Source of the DNA: Candidatus Altarchaeota archaeon
Lineage (GTDB): Archaea > SpSt-1190
Direction: 5' to 3'
NCBI GenBank assembly: GCA_030590165.1
Contig: JAUUZA010000007.1
Span: 1-25,857 of the forward strand
DNA: 25,857 nt
The notes under the pieces are model-generated. The model did no database searches. It saw only the letters and a list, made by a program, of their open reading frames with translations, and had not been told where the DNA came from. Positions 8,301 to 16,164 of this stretch are shown here, one piece after another. How positions within the stretch are numbered: the first letter of the stretch is position 1; every line of letters starts with the position of its first letter. Position numbers and translations under genes: made by a program.

Positions 8301-8338
8301 GCATAGCGAACCCCATGCAATGGGGTGAGTATAGCGAA
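8298..8338 (+). repeat. Direct repeat flanking a small hairpin after the thermosome
   Basis: TGAGCATAGCGAA (8298-8310, including the TGA stop codon) and TGAGTATAGCGAA (8326-8338) flank a perfect 6-bp hairpin, CCCCAT-GCA-ATGGGG (8311-8325). No T-run follows this hairpin, so it is not itself a typical terminator. It may protect the mRNA end, or may be a small repetitive element. Confidence 0.5.
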
Positions 8339-8352
8339 ATAAACTTCAACTG

Positions 8353-8395
8353 AAGGGTTTCCCCAAGAGGGAAACCTTTTTTATTTCTTTTTTTT
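8353..8395 (+). terminator. Hairpin plus T-tract terminator of the thermosome gene
   Basis: AAGGGTTTCCC (8353-8363) pairs with GGGAAACCTT (8369-8378) with one bulged G, and a T-rich run follows (8377-8395). T-tracts alone often terminate archaeal transcripts; here a stem is added. The same T/A-rich run may hold promoter elements of the next gene. Confidence 0.75.
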
Positions 8396-8405
8396 ATATA
8401 TTCTT

Positions 8406-9221
8406 GTGTTTAAAGACTACCTCAAAGAAATGCGAATAAGACAGTGGTACAAGGCATTAATTGTTTTTTCTGGTCCACTGTTTTCAACAATGTTATTTTC
8501 TGCATTTGACAAATTAATTCTAAGTTTTTTTGCATTTGGATTTATTGCCAGTTCAATCTATGTAATTAATGATTTGAAAGATGCCAAAAAAGATATGCTC
8601 CATCCAAAGAAAAAATTTCGTCCAATTGCAAGTGAAAAAATTTCACGAGCTAATGCAAAATTATTTGCGGGTTTTCTTTTCTTAATCTCAGTTATTTTGG
8701 CTTCATTAGTGAATACATCTGTTTTACTCTTAGTATTATCTTATTTTATTTTAATGATACTCTACACCTACTACCTAAAAAAACGTTCAGTTATTGACAC
8801 CTTCATTATTGCGACAGGTTTTTTAATAAGGGCTTTTGCAGGATGCTTCGCAATTGGTATAGAAATCACCCCTTGGTTTTATTTAGTAATTTTTTCATTT
8901 GCAGTTTATCTCGCATTTTGTAAACGCCTCACTGAAGTAAAATTAGCAGGTTCGGGTCACAAAAAAAATCTTGAAGTTTACAAACATATTGCAGAAGTAG
9001 GTATTGCAATGAGTGGGTCAGTTTCACTATCCCTTTATGCAATTTATGCCATGACAAAAGGAAGCGCAGTCGTATGGTCAGTTCCTTTTGCCTTCCTTGG
9101 TTTACTCCTACATTTAAGAGAAACTTTTGCAGGAAAAGAAGTACACGAAGCCCTCCTTAACCCAGAGGTCATTTTAGCAGGTCTTGCATTTGGCGTAGCA
9201 GTCTTCATTGGTCTTTATTAA
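8406..9221 (+). CDS. UbiA-family prenyltransferase, phosphoribosyltransferase-like
   Basis: This 271-residue integral membrane protein has about eight or nine helices. The first Asp-rich motif, NDLKDAKKD, is at about 55-63, and is followed by HPKKKFRPIAS. This combination, with an N-terminal RQWYKALIVFSGPLF and LAFCKRLTEVKL in the later half, resembles the decaprenyl-phosphate phosphoribosyltransferase branch of UbiA (mycobacterial DPPR synthase) more than ubiquinone or archaeol-forming enzymes. Such enzymes join PRPP to a polyprenyl phosphate to make a pentose donor for glycans. In this archaeon the product is unknown; supply of a ribosyl or arabinosyl lipid for cell-surface glycans is inference. 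The GTG at 8406 is the best start; an ATG at 8430 is possible. Confidence 0.82.
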   Translation: MFKDYLKEMRIRQWYKALIVFSGPLFSTMLFSAFDKLILSFFAFGFIASSIYVINDLKDAKKDMLHPKKKFRPIASEKISRANAKLFAGFLFLISVILASLVNTSVLLLVLSYFILMILYTYYLKKRSVIDTFIIATGFLIRAFAGCFAIGIEITPWFYLVIFSFAVYLAFCKRLTEVKLAGSGHKKNLEVYKHIAEVGIAMSGSVSLSLYAIYAMTKGSAVVWSVPFAFLGLLLHLRETFAGKEVHEALLNPEVILAGLAFGVAVFIGLY

Positions 9222-9242
9222 TAAAGAAAAATATTGTTTTTA

Positions 9243-9310
9243 GTGATGATAAGAGGGTCGGCTGAGAGCCCAACTTCGTTGGGAATGTGATGAAGCCTCA
9301 CTGAATCTGA
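9243..9310 (+). ncRNA. C/D box sRNA (2'-O-methylation guide)
   Basis: All four boxes are present in order: C GTGATGA (9243-9249), D' CTGA (9262-9265), C' GTGATGA (9287-9293) and D CTGA (9307-9310). The C-D' spacer is 12 nt and the C'-D spacer 13 nt, as expected for guides. Such RNAs bind L7Ae, Nop5 and fibrillarin and direct methylation of the target base paired five nt upstream of D or D'. The predicted target words are CCGACCCUCUUA (D' guide) and AUUCAGUGAGGCU (D guide). The D'-C' linker is 21 nt and folds into CCCAAC-TTC-GTTGGG, longer than usual. A TATA-like TTTATTAATAAAG (9214-9225) overlaps the prenyltransferase stop codon. The RNA ends exactly where the convergent gene ends. Confidence 0.8.
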
Positions 9311-12301
9311 TTATATTAATTCTTCTTGTTTATTATTTCCCCTTGTCGAATAAATCCCAAAAATCAAGATAGCTATGGCAATTATGGTTCTAAAACCAAA
9401 TCCTAAATTTATGGCGGACTTCATCATGGCATATTTTGAATAATACATTGAAGTAATGTAATCTTTCTTGAAATACGCTTCCTCTGCCTTGATAACATAG
9501 GGACCCGCAAGTTTTGACGAAATAATATTTGAAACAGATATTTTAGCTTGACTTAATAATTCCTTGGCTTCATTTTCATAATTACTTGAACGAAAAAGAA
9601 AAGCTTCTAATCCAGAATCTTTGAATAATTTAAAATATCCCTCAACCGCTTGTTGATAATTCTCAGACTTAAAAAGTTCTATATTTTTTTCAACACCCTC
9701 AAGTCTAATGCATTGAAGTTTTGGAAGTTTATGTGTTTTTGAAACCTCTGAAATTATATTAGATTCAACACAACCATATTCACTATGAACTTTTTCAAAT
9801 ATTTCTTTAGCTGCTTCTTCATAATCAGAATAACCTAAAATTTCAGGTACTGAAATTATTTCTTTGCTTTTTTCATCATCTGAAAAAATCATAGTTAAAT
9901 CTGTATTTACTATCACTTCTTTTTCTTCAAAAGGAGAAAGCGTTACACCTATTATTGCGGGTGTATCAAATCCTAATTCTTCAGCCGAAAATTCATTCAC
10001 AAAATCTATTGTTGAATTAACTAAATTTGTTACTAAAAAACCATTATCAGAAGAAATAATTTCAACAGAAGGTCCTTTGAAAACAACTCTTGTTTCCTTA
10101 TTACAAGGAACTGTTACAAAAATATTCGACCCATCATATGTATATGGGTGTGATGCTTCCATTTGTTTTCCACTGAAAGGATGAGACATTGAAACTCTTC
10201 CTTGTGAAAAATCACAAGTCGTGAATACCTTGCATTCAATTTCTGAGGAAAGCCCAATACTAGACGTAATACAGCCATAAGACGCATCACCAAGATTGGA
10301 ATTATATGAAAATTCAAAAAAACTAAGTGCAGGCAAATTTTTCAAATTGAGCCTAACCTTTTCTTCTGAAAAACTAACTGAAGTAAGATAGGAAATATCT
10401 CCTACAAAATTTCCTGAATCAATATTCACAGGCCTAAATTTCAAATCAAGTAATGAACTTGCCTTATCAAGAGAAATTCCCCAAGTATTATTGACAATAA
10501 CTACACATTCAACAACGAAATCTTTACCAATAATAGGAATTTCAGGAATACATTTTACAGTCGAGGGTACATTTGAAGAAAAATCTGAAAGTAAATCAAT
10601 ATAAATTTCATTTAATTCATCAACATACTCTTCGAGTGAAAGATAATAAATTATATTTGTTAACACATTCGGAGTATAAGCAGAAATTTCTAAATTTTTA
10701 ATTTCAGGAAATTCAATATGTGAAGAAAGTTGAGAAATAATTGTTAATAATTTTGCTTTAATCCCTAAAGCCTTGTCTCTATTATTTTTAAAAAAATCTG
10801 AAAATATCTCATCAGATAATTGAATAATTTTCCATTTAAGTTTTTCAGCTTGGTCAGGAAACATTTTATTTGTTGAAATCATAAAACTCAAATCTGACTG
10901 AAATGTTTTGAGTGTATCTGCATATTTTGTTAATAATGAAACAGTGGTATATGGCTCAACCCTAATTAATAATTTTTCAAGAGCTTCCAATTCTCCTTTT
11001 AATTCATTAATTCTTAACACCCAAGCATCTTCATTCAATCCTAATTCTTCCAAGTGTTCGGCTCTCAACTCTAAAAACTTCTTAGATGTCTGTTTTAGCT
11101 TATTTGAAAGGTCTCCTTGAAAAGTACATTCTCCCCCATAAGTCCTACAAAGGTCTTCCATGGTTTCTATTTTTTCTTCCAAAATCCCCCATGAAAGAGA
11201 AACAAAGGTTTCAAAATAATTATAAGTTTTTATTGCGTCTTTAAACAAAATAAATTTTTCACCTAAATTTTTAGATAATTCGGCCGAGTGAATTTTATTT
11301 TTTATATCAATAAATGATTTATTTATTTCAGAAAATTTCAAGTCACGCTCAACAGACAAGAGTCCTTTATTTGGGGACAATTCATTAAGAGCTAAAAGAA
11401 CTGAAGTGTCATTCAAAATATTTTGAAGTGTATTCGCTTGATTAAGAATTCCTACCCCCTTATCTAAATTTAAGAAAGCTTCACTCCTTAACCCACTCAC
11501 ATGTGTATAAACTAAAGAAATATATTTACTAAAATCAACTGCCCAATTTAGACGTGTATTAAGTTCAGACCAATCCGGACCTATTATTGAATATTCTAAT
11601 TGTTCTTGAGTATAATATTCATCTGGAGAACAATATGAAGTAATATCTAAAAATAAATTTTGGTCCATTACATATTTTGGAACTACGAAGTCTGACCCCT
11701 CAAAATTCCAATGACATCCCCACTCTTTAAATGACATTAAAACATTAAACGGACGATAACCCCTAATAATTTTAAAATCCTTAGCGCGCATTTCCAAATC
11801 AATAAAAGTAACCTTGTCTGAAGTTGAAATTTCCCCTGAAAAAACAGAAAGACTTTCTGTTTTCTCAAGCTCATCCATTAAAATTGAAAAATCATATGAT
11901 AGTATTTCTGAATTGAGCTCACCAACTTCATGTTCATAATCCACTAATTTTTCCAATTTCAAAATTAGTCCCTTGTTGAAAAATTTAAGTACGACCTGTT
12001 GGGCAAAATAAGTCCATTTATTCATCTTAAAAATATCACTCTGAACCTCTCTCGCAAGAATTATCATATCGGCACTCTTTTCCCTTAAAAGATTCATTTT
12101 CTCACTCAAATCATTATATTCTGTTTTTGCCCTCCCCTCCAAACCTAAATCTGTAGATGAAATTAAATTCGGAAATTCAGGATGTGAAGCAAGTCGTTCT
12201 GCATAATCTTGTGCGGCGTTAGAGTCCCAAAAAAGTTGTTCAGTAAAAAGATATTCCGCAAAAACTAATGAAAATAAAAAAAATAAACTAAGTTTTTTCA
12301 T
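9311..12301 (-). CDS. Large secreted coiled-coil protein with C-terminal anchor
   Basis: This 996-residue protein belongs to no family I recognise. The N-terminus (KKLSLFFLFSLVFA) is a cleavable signal peptide. Most of the chain is acidic and helix-rich, with several coiled-coil-like stretches (for example LEELGLNEDAWVLRINELKGELEALEKL). A middle region around 600-800 is rich in beta strands and cysteines and could be extracellular Ig- or jelly-roll-like domains. A single transmembrane helix near the end (TIIAIAILIFGIY, about 971-983) is followed by a short charged tail, giving type I topology. It is the last gene of the minus-strand envelope operon, and its start overlaps the preceding gene by 14 nt. 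It may be a stalk, adhesin or scaffold for the pilin-like proteins upstream. Confidence 0.75.
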   Translation of the reverse strand: MKKLSLFFLFSLVFAEYLFTEQLFWDSNAAQDYAERLASHPEFPNLISSTDLGLEGRAKTEYNDLSEKMNLLREKSADMIILAREVQSDIFKMNKWTYFAQQVVLKFFNKGLILKLEKLVDYEHEVGELNSEILSYDFSILMDELEKTESLSVFSGEISTSDKVTFIDLEMRAKDFKIIRGYRPFNVLMSFKEWGCHWNFEGSDFVVPKYVMDQNLFLDITSYCSPDEYYTQEQLEYSIIGPDWSELNTRLNWAVDFSKYISLVYTHVSGLRSEAFLNLDKGVGILNQANTLQNILNDTSVLLALNELSPNKGLLSVERDLKFSEINKSFIDIKNKIHSAELSKNLGEKFILFKDAIKTYNYFETFVSLSWGILEEKIETMEDLCRTYGGECTFQGDLSNKLKQTSKKFLELRAEHLEELGLNEDAWVLRINELKGELEALEKLLIRVEPYTTVSLLTKYADTLKTFQSDLSFMISTNKMFPDQAEKLKWKIIQLSDEIFSDFFKNNRDKALGIKAKLLTIISQLSSHIEFPEIKNLEISAYTPNVLTNIIYYLSLEEYVDELNEIYIDLLSDFSSNVPSTVKCIPEIPIIGKDFVVECVVIVNNTWGISLDKASSLLDLKFRPVNIDSGNFVGDISYLTSVSFSEEKVRLNLKNLPALSFFEFSYNSNLGDASYGCITSSIGLSSEIECKVFTTCDFSQGRVSMSHPFSGKQMEASHPYTYDGSNIFVTVPCNKETRVVFKGPSVEIISSDNGFLVTNLVNSTIDFVNEFSAEELGFDTPAIIGVTLSPFEEKEVIVNTDLTMIFSDDEKSKEIISVPEILGYSDYEEAAKEIFEKVHSEYGCVESNIISEVSKTHKLPKLQCIRLEGVEKNIELFKSENYQQAVEGYFKLFKDSGLEAFLFRSSNYENEAKELLSQAKISVSNIISSKLAGPYVIKAEEAYFKKDYITSMYYSKYAMMKSAINLGFGFRTIIAIAILIFGIYSTRGNNKQEELI

Positions 12302-12884
12302 TTTTCTTCCATCTCCATATCACTAATCCCACTAAGGGGAGAATAAAAAGATAATTTGTTTGTAATTTGAAAGGTGTGTTGGTTTCAATAGGAATATACT
12401 CACCCACTTCATCTTCAAAATAAATATCTTCACCCTTCACTGGAATAGGTCCAGAAAAATTAAGTGTAGCTGACCTTTCAGGAATCCACTTCTCTTCTTT
12501 TAATATAAATGAAATATTTTCTACTTTATTTGAGAAGGTTAATTTATTTGTTTCAACCTTATCTAAAACAAACCCATCATATTCAAAAATACAATTATCT
12601 AAAAAATATTTTATTGAATCATATAATGGAAAAAAATTTGGGTCTTCTGTTTTTGCAAAATTTTCAAGTTCAATTAAATAATCATTAACAATTTCATGAC
12701 ATATTGGTTTTTTTCTTAATGATTCTATCATTAATGATAATGCTTTTTTTCTAGTAATCTCTTTATTGTAAAGTTTATTTCCAATTACTAAATCACGAGA
12801 ATATACATCTAAAACAGAGGGTGTCGTTTTTATTTCTTGATAAGGAATTGCAACTAAGGATGTAATTGTTTTTTCTTTTTTCAA
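12288..12884 (-). CDS. Unknown protein with C-terminal transmembrane helix
   Basis: This 198-residue protein is not recognised. The N-terminal half is helix-rich (KALSLMIESLRKKPICHEIVNDYLIELENFAK). A middle part looks like beta strands. The end is a single hydrophobic helix (NYLFILPLVGLVIWRWKK) with positive residues after it, so most of the chain is probably outside, similar to the topology of the next gene. The start is uncertain: TTG at 12884 lies 12 bp after the upstream stop codon and has no visible signal peptide, while the first internal ATG is about 50 residues in. It overlaps the 996-residue gene by 14 nt, so the two are very likely co-translated and may form a complex. Confidence 0.65.
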   Translation of the reverse strand: MKKEKTITSLVAIPYQEIKTTPSVLDVYSRDLVIGNKLYNKEITRKKALSLMIESLRKKPICHEIVNDYLIELENFAKTEDPNFFPLYDSIKYFLDNCIFEYDGFVLDKVETNKLTFSNKVENISFILKEEKWIPERSATLNFSGPIPVKGEDIYFEDEVGEYIPIETNTPFKLQTNYLFILPLVGLVIWRWKKNEKT

Positions 12885-12896
12885 GAGACTTATTAC

Positions 12897-13418
12897 TTAC
12901 TTAAGTGAATCTTTTTTCACACAAACATTTGCAATATAATCATCTTCAGAAAATTCATAATAAAGTCGAGCGGCATCATTGATTGAAACGCAAGTATAAT
13001 TTGATGAAATTGCAGTCCCAATTGCTGCGGCCATTGCTTCTTTCATTTGTGTAAAACTCATTGCACCCGGTGTTAATGCATCTGAAATAATTTGGGATGT
13101 TGCGGCAGAAACGACAGGAAGTATAGCTAAGGGTATACTTGCGCCTGGAAAAGCTGACGAAATGATGTTTTTCACAAATTTTGAAGTAATAGTAAATTTC
13201 ACTACGCCTTCAATTGACTTCAAGGCCTTCTTTGGGCAGACTTGTTTAAAAGTTCCATAAACGAGCCTATCTGAAAATGAAGGAAAAATTATTGCTGAAA
13301 CTTTTGGGTTTCCCTCTGGATAAACAGCATGTTCCCCTCGAAATTTTACTACATATGTAGACGTACACGCAGAAACAAGCATCAACAAGAAAGCAAGGGA
13401 GAGACATTGCTTATACAT
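12897..13418 (-). CDS. Putative lipoprotein of the pilin-like operon
   Basis: This 173-residue protein has a classic lipoprotein signal: a short basic start, the hydrophobic segment LSLAFLLMLVSA, then Cys18 in the lipobox LVSAC. The mature protein would be attached to the outer face of the membrane by a lipid on that cysteine. The rest includes a second hydrophobic or Ala-rich stretch at about 90-115 and four or five more cysteines. No family is recognised. It starts inside the upstream gene (37-nt overlap) and ends 12 nt before the start of the next, which points to one operon. A role in assembling or anchoring a surface structure is inference. Confidence 0.65.
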   Translation of the reverse strand: MYKQCLSLAFLLMLVSACTSTYVVKFRGEHAVYPEGNPKVSAIIFPSFSDRLVYGTFKQVCPKKALKSIEGVVKFTITSKFVKNIISSAFPGASIPLAILPVVSAATSQIISDALTPGAMSFTQMKEAMAAAIGTAISSNYTCVSINDAARLYYEFSEDDYIANVCVKKDSLK

Positions 13419-13849
13419 GTCAATGATGTTATGACTCCGTAAGTTTTAAAGTTTTTATAATTGATTTCCAAAGTTACACATGTTTTTGCCTTGTTTATTG
13501 GTGAAAATAAAGTATACTCCTTTCTTTGTAAAAGAACTTCATCCAAAAAAACTTCAAATGTTGAGTCAGTTTGTACACATTGTTTTTCAAATACATCTGA
13601 AAAAAATCCATAAGTTACATCACCTCTTGTTTCCCAATATTGTAAAAAATCATCAAAATTATTTTCTGCAACTCTTTTCTTAAAATCAAATTCAAAATTT
13701 CTTGCGGTGTAAAAAGCCTCTTCAGCGTCCATCAAAACTGACTGAACTTCTACTTCATTAGAAATTAATAAATTTTTCATTGAAACCAAACTAATTAAAG
13801 TTGATGCCAAAAGAAAAAACCAACCTATTGCAAACACTCCGCGGAGCAT
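13382..13849 (-). CDS. Pseudopilin-like membrane protein
   Basis: This 155-residue protein begins LRG then VFAIGWFFLLASTLISLVS, a short basic leader ending in Gly and followed by a hydrophobic helix, as in type IV pilin-like proteins. Glu at mature position 5 is absent (Gly instead), as in tip-type minor pseudopilins, so the assignment is tentative. A C-terminal domain has four cysteines (CVQT, TCVTL, TCIS and the final residue), probably two disulfides. It overlaps the upstream pilin-like gene by 25 nt and the lipoprotein gene by 37 nt. The alternative is a simple N-terminally anchored envelope protein. Confidence 0.6.
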   Translation of the reverse strand: MLRGVFAIGWFFLLASTLISLVSMKNLLISNEVEVQSVLMDAEEAFYTARNFEFDFKKRVAENNFDDFLQYWETRGDVTYGFFSDVFEKQCVQTDSTFEVFLDEVLLQRKEYTLFSPINKAKTCVTLEINYKNFKTYGVITSLTCISNVSPLLSC

Positions 13850-14133
13850 ATTCTGTGCTCACCTCCTTCATAAAATCTTAAAGTACAATATTTGAAATTA
13901 TAATTATTATATTCATATTCACATTCACTAATTTTTATGTCATCAATCCAAACCATTCGCTTTGTCGTTGGAATTTCCTCCATTGTTTTACCATACATCA
14001 ACATTTGAGCAAGGTCTTGAGTATATACTTCTGTTTCCCTATACATTATTGGCATCTCTGAATTCATAAGAAAAAAAATGAAGGGTAAGAGAAAGAGTAT
14101 AAGTAAAAGTTCTATTGAAAAGAAACCCTTCAC
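13825..14133 (-). CDS. Type IV pilin-like prepilin
   Basis: This 102-residue protein begins with a textbook prepilin cleavage site: MKG followed by FFSIELLLILFLLP. Gly is at -1, Phe at +1 and Glu at +5, with a hydrophobic helix that would form the filament core. A prepilin peptidase would cut after Gly3. The small C-terminal domain contains four cysteines (ECEYE, KYCTL, RICSAEC). The GTG at 14133 lies 25 nt from a TATA box (CTATATAAT, centred about 14158), so the transcript starts at or next to the start codon. It is the first gene of the five-gene operon. No assembly ATPase or platform protein is in the window, so the machinery must be elsewhere. Confidence 0.72.
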   Translation of the reverse strand: MKGFFSIELLLILFLLPFIFFLMNSEMPIMYRETEVYTQDLAQMLMYGKTMEEIPTTKRMVWIDDIKISECEYEYNNYNFKYCTLRFYEGGEHRICSAECLQ

Positions 14134-14152
14134 CTTTCTCTTATGTGTGGAA

Positions 14153-14162
14153 GATTATATAG
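14153..14162 (-). promoter_or_regulatory. TATA box of the envelope operon
   Basis: CTATATAAT on the minus strand, centred near 14158, is 25 nt from the GTG at 14133. The core is nearly symmetric, so it could also fire to the right into the GC-rich segment. Confidence 0.6.
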
Positions 14163-14282
14163 CCCGCAAACTAACATACCCCATCACCGTATAAGCGATC
14201 CACTCACTCCGGGGGAAAACCCTATCGGGGGCCTATTTGGAGCTCTACGCAGTGTAGAAACCCCTTGAATCCCAGCTCAGAA
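14163..14282. other. GC-rich intergenic segment, possible structured RNA
   Basis: About 120 nt of clearly higher GC content lie between two divergent TATA boxes. A nested fold is possible: GGGG (about 14227-14230) with CCCC (14260-14263) enclosing CTAC-GCAGT-GTAG, with unequal internal loops, and a separate CTCC/GGAG pairing. The shape loosely resembles an H/ACA guide, but I find no convincing ACA box or kink-turn, and the strand is unclear. No ORF fits. It may equally be regulatory DNA for both operons. Confidence 0.35.
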
Positions 14283-14283
14283 G

Positions 14284-14293
14284 GTTTATATCT
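14284..14293 (+). promoter_or_regulatory. TATA box of the 535-residue orphan gene
   Basis: GTTTATATCT, centred near 14288, lies 26 nt before the GTG at 14314, as expected for a leaderless transcript. Confidence 0.6.
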
Positions 14294-14313
14294 TTGTAGT
14301 TTCAGAAGCTTAT

Positions 14314-15921
14314 GTGACGGACTTACCAGCATGGAAAAAAAAGGAAATCCCAAATTGGGCTAAATTAATTAAAACTGGAAAGGAAGAATTAAATGTTAAT
14401 TTTCTTACAAGTAAGGAAAATAAAAAATTAATCCAAAGTGTTGGGGGAAATTTAATTCGTCACGGTGTTAATTTAGACTCTTCAGACCCAAAAGCAGACG
14501 GACTCAGTCCACCAACCCAACCACTCATAATTATGATAGAAGGAAATAATATTACATATGAAAATTTTGTTTATGCTTGGGTTAGTACTTTCGGTGGAAC
14601 TGGTGGATTCAGATTAAATTCCCTTAAATTAAATGAACATTTTTATTATACTGAATCCTCTTCCCAAAATTCAAATATGCTTCAAAAAGTTACATATCAA
14701 CGAGGTCAAGCAAAAGGATATCTTGAATCCATACAAAATTTGAAAACAGCCATAATTAATATTGAAAGTGATTTGGAAAAACTGGAAGAACAAATGAAGG
14801 CATTCAAAGATGGGGATTGGGAAACCATCAAAAGTCTTTTTATTGATAATTTTGGTGGAGCACAACGCAGTTGGACGGCATTAGCCAGAAATGTACCCTT
14901 AATTAGAATGGCCATGACTTGGTTCCTTAGATTAAAAGTAAAATATAACAACGAAGAAATTATGCCTATCAAAAAATTTTCAAAACTTAAAATTAAAGAA
15001 AAAACAAAAAAACCTGACGAAGTTTCAAAAGAGATTGTTAGGTTAAAAGGAATCTTAAACAAAGGTGCAACTAAAAATAAAAAAGCCATGCTCAAAGAGG
15101 TAGATAAATTAATTGAAGATGAACAAATTAATCCTGCAATTGGAAATTATCTTAAAAGAAAAATACAAGAATTTTGGAATTGGATAGTAAATTATGTTGA
15201 CTGGCTAACTCGTTCACAATCAAAAATTGAAACTAATTTGATTCAACAAAAAGCAAATCTCAAGGTGTATATGCATTGGGCAGCAGACCACATAAAACAA
15301 GGTAAAAGATCTGAAATGGACACCAGCCTTGAGGGTGGCACTTCTTTTCCTGAATTTGCTTTCAAGGGTTCCCCACGAGAAATAATAACTATGGACTATT
15401 TCTTTTATGCCGGACCAAATACAAGACCCGATATATATGAACAAACCCGCCCTTGGATTCCTGTCATCTTAACCTCCTTTGTTAGTGGAACAACTATGGA
15501 TGTACCTCAAAAATTCTCAGAAATGGCATTTATTACTTATTATGGTTATATGGAACAAAAAAATGTGGAAATGGTTACACAACTCGCAAAAAGAGATGGA
15601 ATGTCCCTTCTTGATACTATGATTGATGCCGGGGCAATTACTGAAGAAGAACTTCCAAGATTATTTAGTCAAGAGGAAATAGCTGAAATAAAAGGAGAAG
15701 AAGAAAATAAAACGAAAGAAAATTTTGAAGATAAATTACAAAAAGGACTTTCTACTTTAGCTGATAATTTAATTGGATTGGGGGGTATTTTTGGACTAAG
15801 TGCGCCACCAGCAAATCTTCCTTGGACAAAGGAACGCCGAGCGGCGTCCATTGCATCAGACCTTGCACTAAGAGGTCTTGAAAATTTCAAAAAAGCTCAC
15901 GGAATGCTTCTTTTTAGGTAA
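14314..15921 (+). CDS. Unknown 535-residue protein
   Basis: I do not recognise this protein. It has no signal peptide and no convincing transmembrane helix. Visible elements are a Gly-rich beta/turn stretch (VSTFGGTGGFRLNSL, about 88-102), a coiled-coil-like helix at about 130-165 (IESDLEKLEEQMKAF), a Lys-rich helical region at 215-300, a Trp-rich segment (EFWNWIVNYVDWLTR), and a Gly/Pro-rich stretch near the end (LIGLGGIFGLSAPPANLPW). Its base and codon use look like those of its neighbours, with no sign of recent transfer. It has its own TATA box and GTG start, divergent from the pilin-like operon, and the histone gene follows after about 30 bp. It could be a cytoplasmic partner of the envelope operon, but only position supports that. 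Confidence 0.7.
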   Translation: MTDLPAWKKKEIPNWAKLIKTGKEELNVNFLTSKENKKLIQSVGGNLIRHGVNLDSSDPKADGLSPPTQPLIIMIEGNNITYENFVYAWVSTFGGTGGFRLNSLKLNEHFYYTESSSQNSNMLQKVTYQRGQAKGYLESIQNLKTAIINIESDLEKLEEQMKAFKDGDWETIKSLFIDNFGGAQRSWTALARNVPLIRMAMTWFLRLKVKYNNEEIMPIKKFSKLKIKEKTKKPDEVSKEIVRLKGILNKGATKNKKAMLKEVDKLIEDEQINPAIGNYLKRKIQEFWNWIVNYVDWLTRSQSKIETNLIQQKANLKVYMHWAADHIKQGKRSEMDTSLEGGTSFPEFAFKGSPREIITMDYFFYAGPNTRPDIYEQTRPWIPVILTSFVSGTTMDVPQKFSEMAFITYYGYMEQKNVEMVTQLAKRDGMSLLDTMIDAGAITEEELPRLFSQEEIAEIKGEEENKTKENFEDKLQKGLSTLADNLIGLGGIFGLSAPPANLPWTKERRAASIASDLALRGLENFKKAHGMLLFR

Positions 15922-15951
15922 AACATAAATATTTTCCCGAAAAACACTTTT

Positions 15952-16164
15952 ATGACTAAGGATAAAATAATTCCTTTTGCTGCCGTTGAAAGATTGGCGA
16001 GGAAGGCTGGAGCAGAAAGGATTAGTTCCAGTGCGGTTGAAGCTCTAGCTGACATTCTCAAAGATTATGCAAAAGACGTTTCTTTAAGAGCAGTAAAATA
16101 CTCTAAATATGCTAAAAGAAGTACAATAAAAAGAGAAGATGTAGAACTCGCGGCGTCAGAATGA
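15952..16164 (+). CDS. Archaeal histone
   Basis: This 70-residue protein is a single histone fold without tails, which dimerises and wraps DNA. Typical motifs are IIPFAAVERLARKAGAERISSSAVEAL (helix 1 to helix 2) and KYAKRSTIKREDVELA (loop 2 to helix 3), close to HMfB-type histones. The ATG at 15952 begins MTKDK. The stop overlaps the DUF373 start by 4 nt (ATGA), so the two genes are co-transcribed and probably translationally coupled. A second, unusual histone-fold gene lies at 20393-20578. Confidence 0.95.
   Translation: MTKDKIIPFAAVERLARKAGAERISSSAVEALADILKDYAKDVSLRAVKYSKYAKRSTIKREDVELAASE

Noticed and set aside
9864-10317. Frames on both strands inside the 996-residue gene
   Set aside because: Shadow frames of a long continuous gene with a signal peptide; they have no independent start signal or motif.
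14163-14282. Hidden tRNA or 5S rRNA
   Set aside because: Neither strand has a proper T arm with TTCRANNC flanked by complementary stems plus an acceptor stem, and the sequence does not match the 5S pattern.
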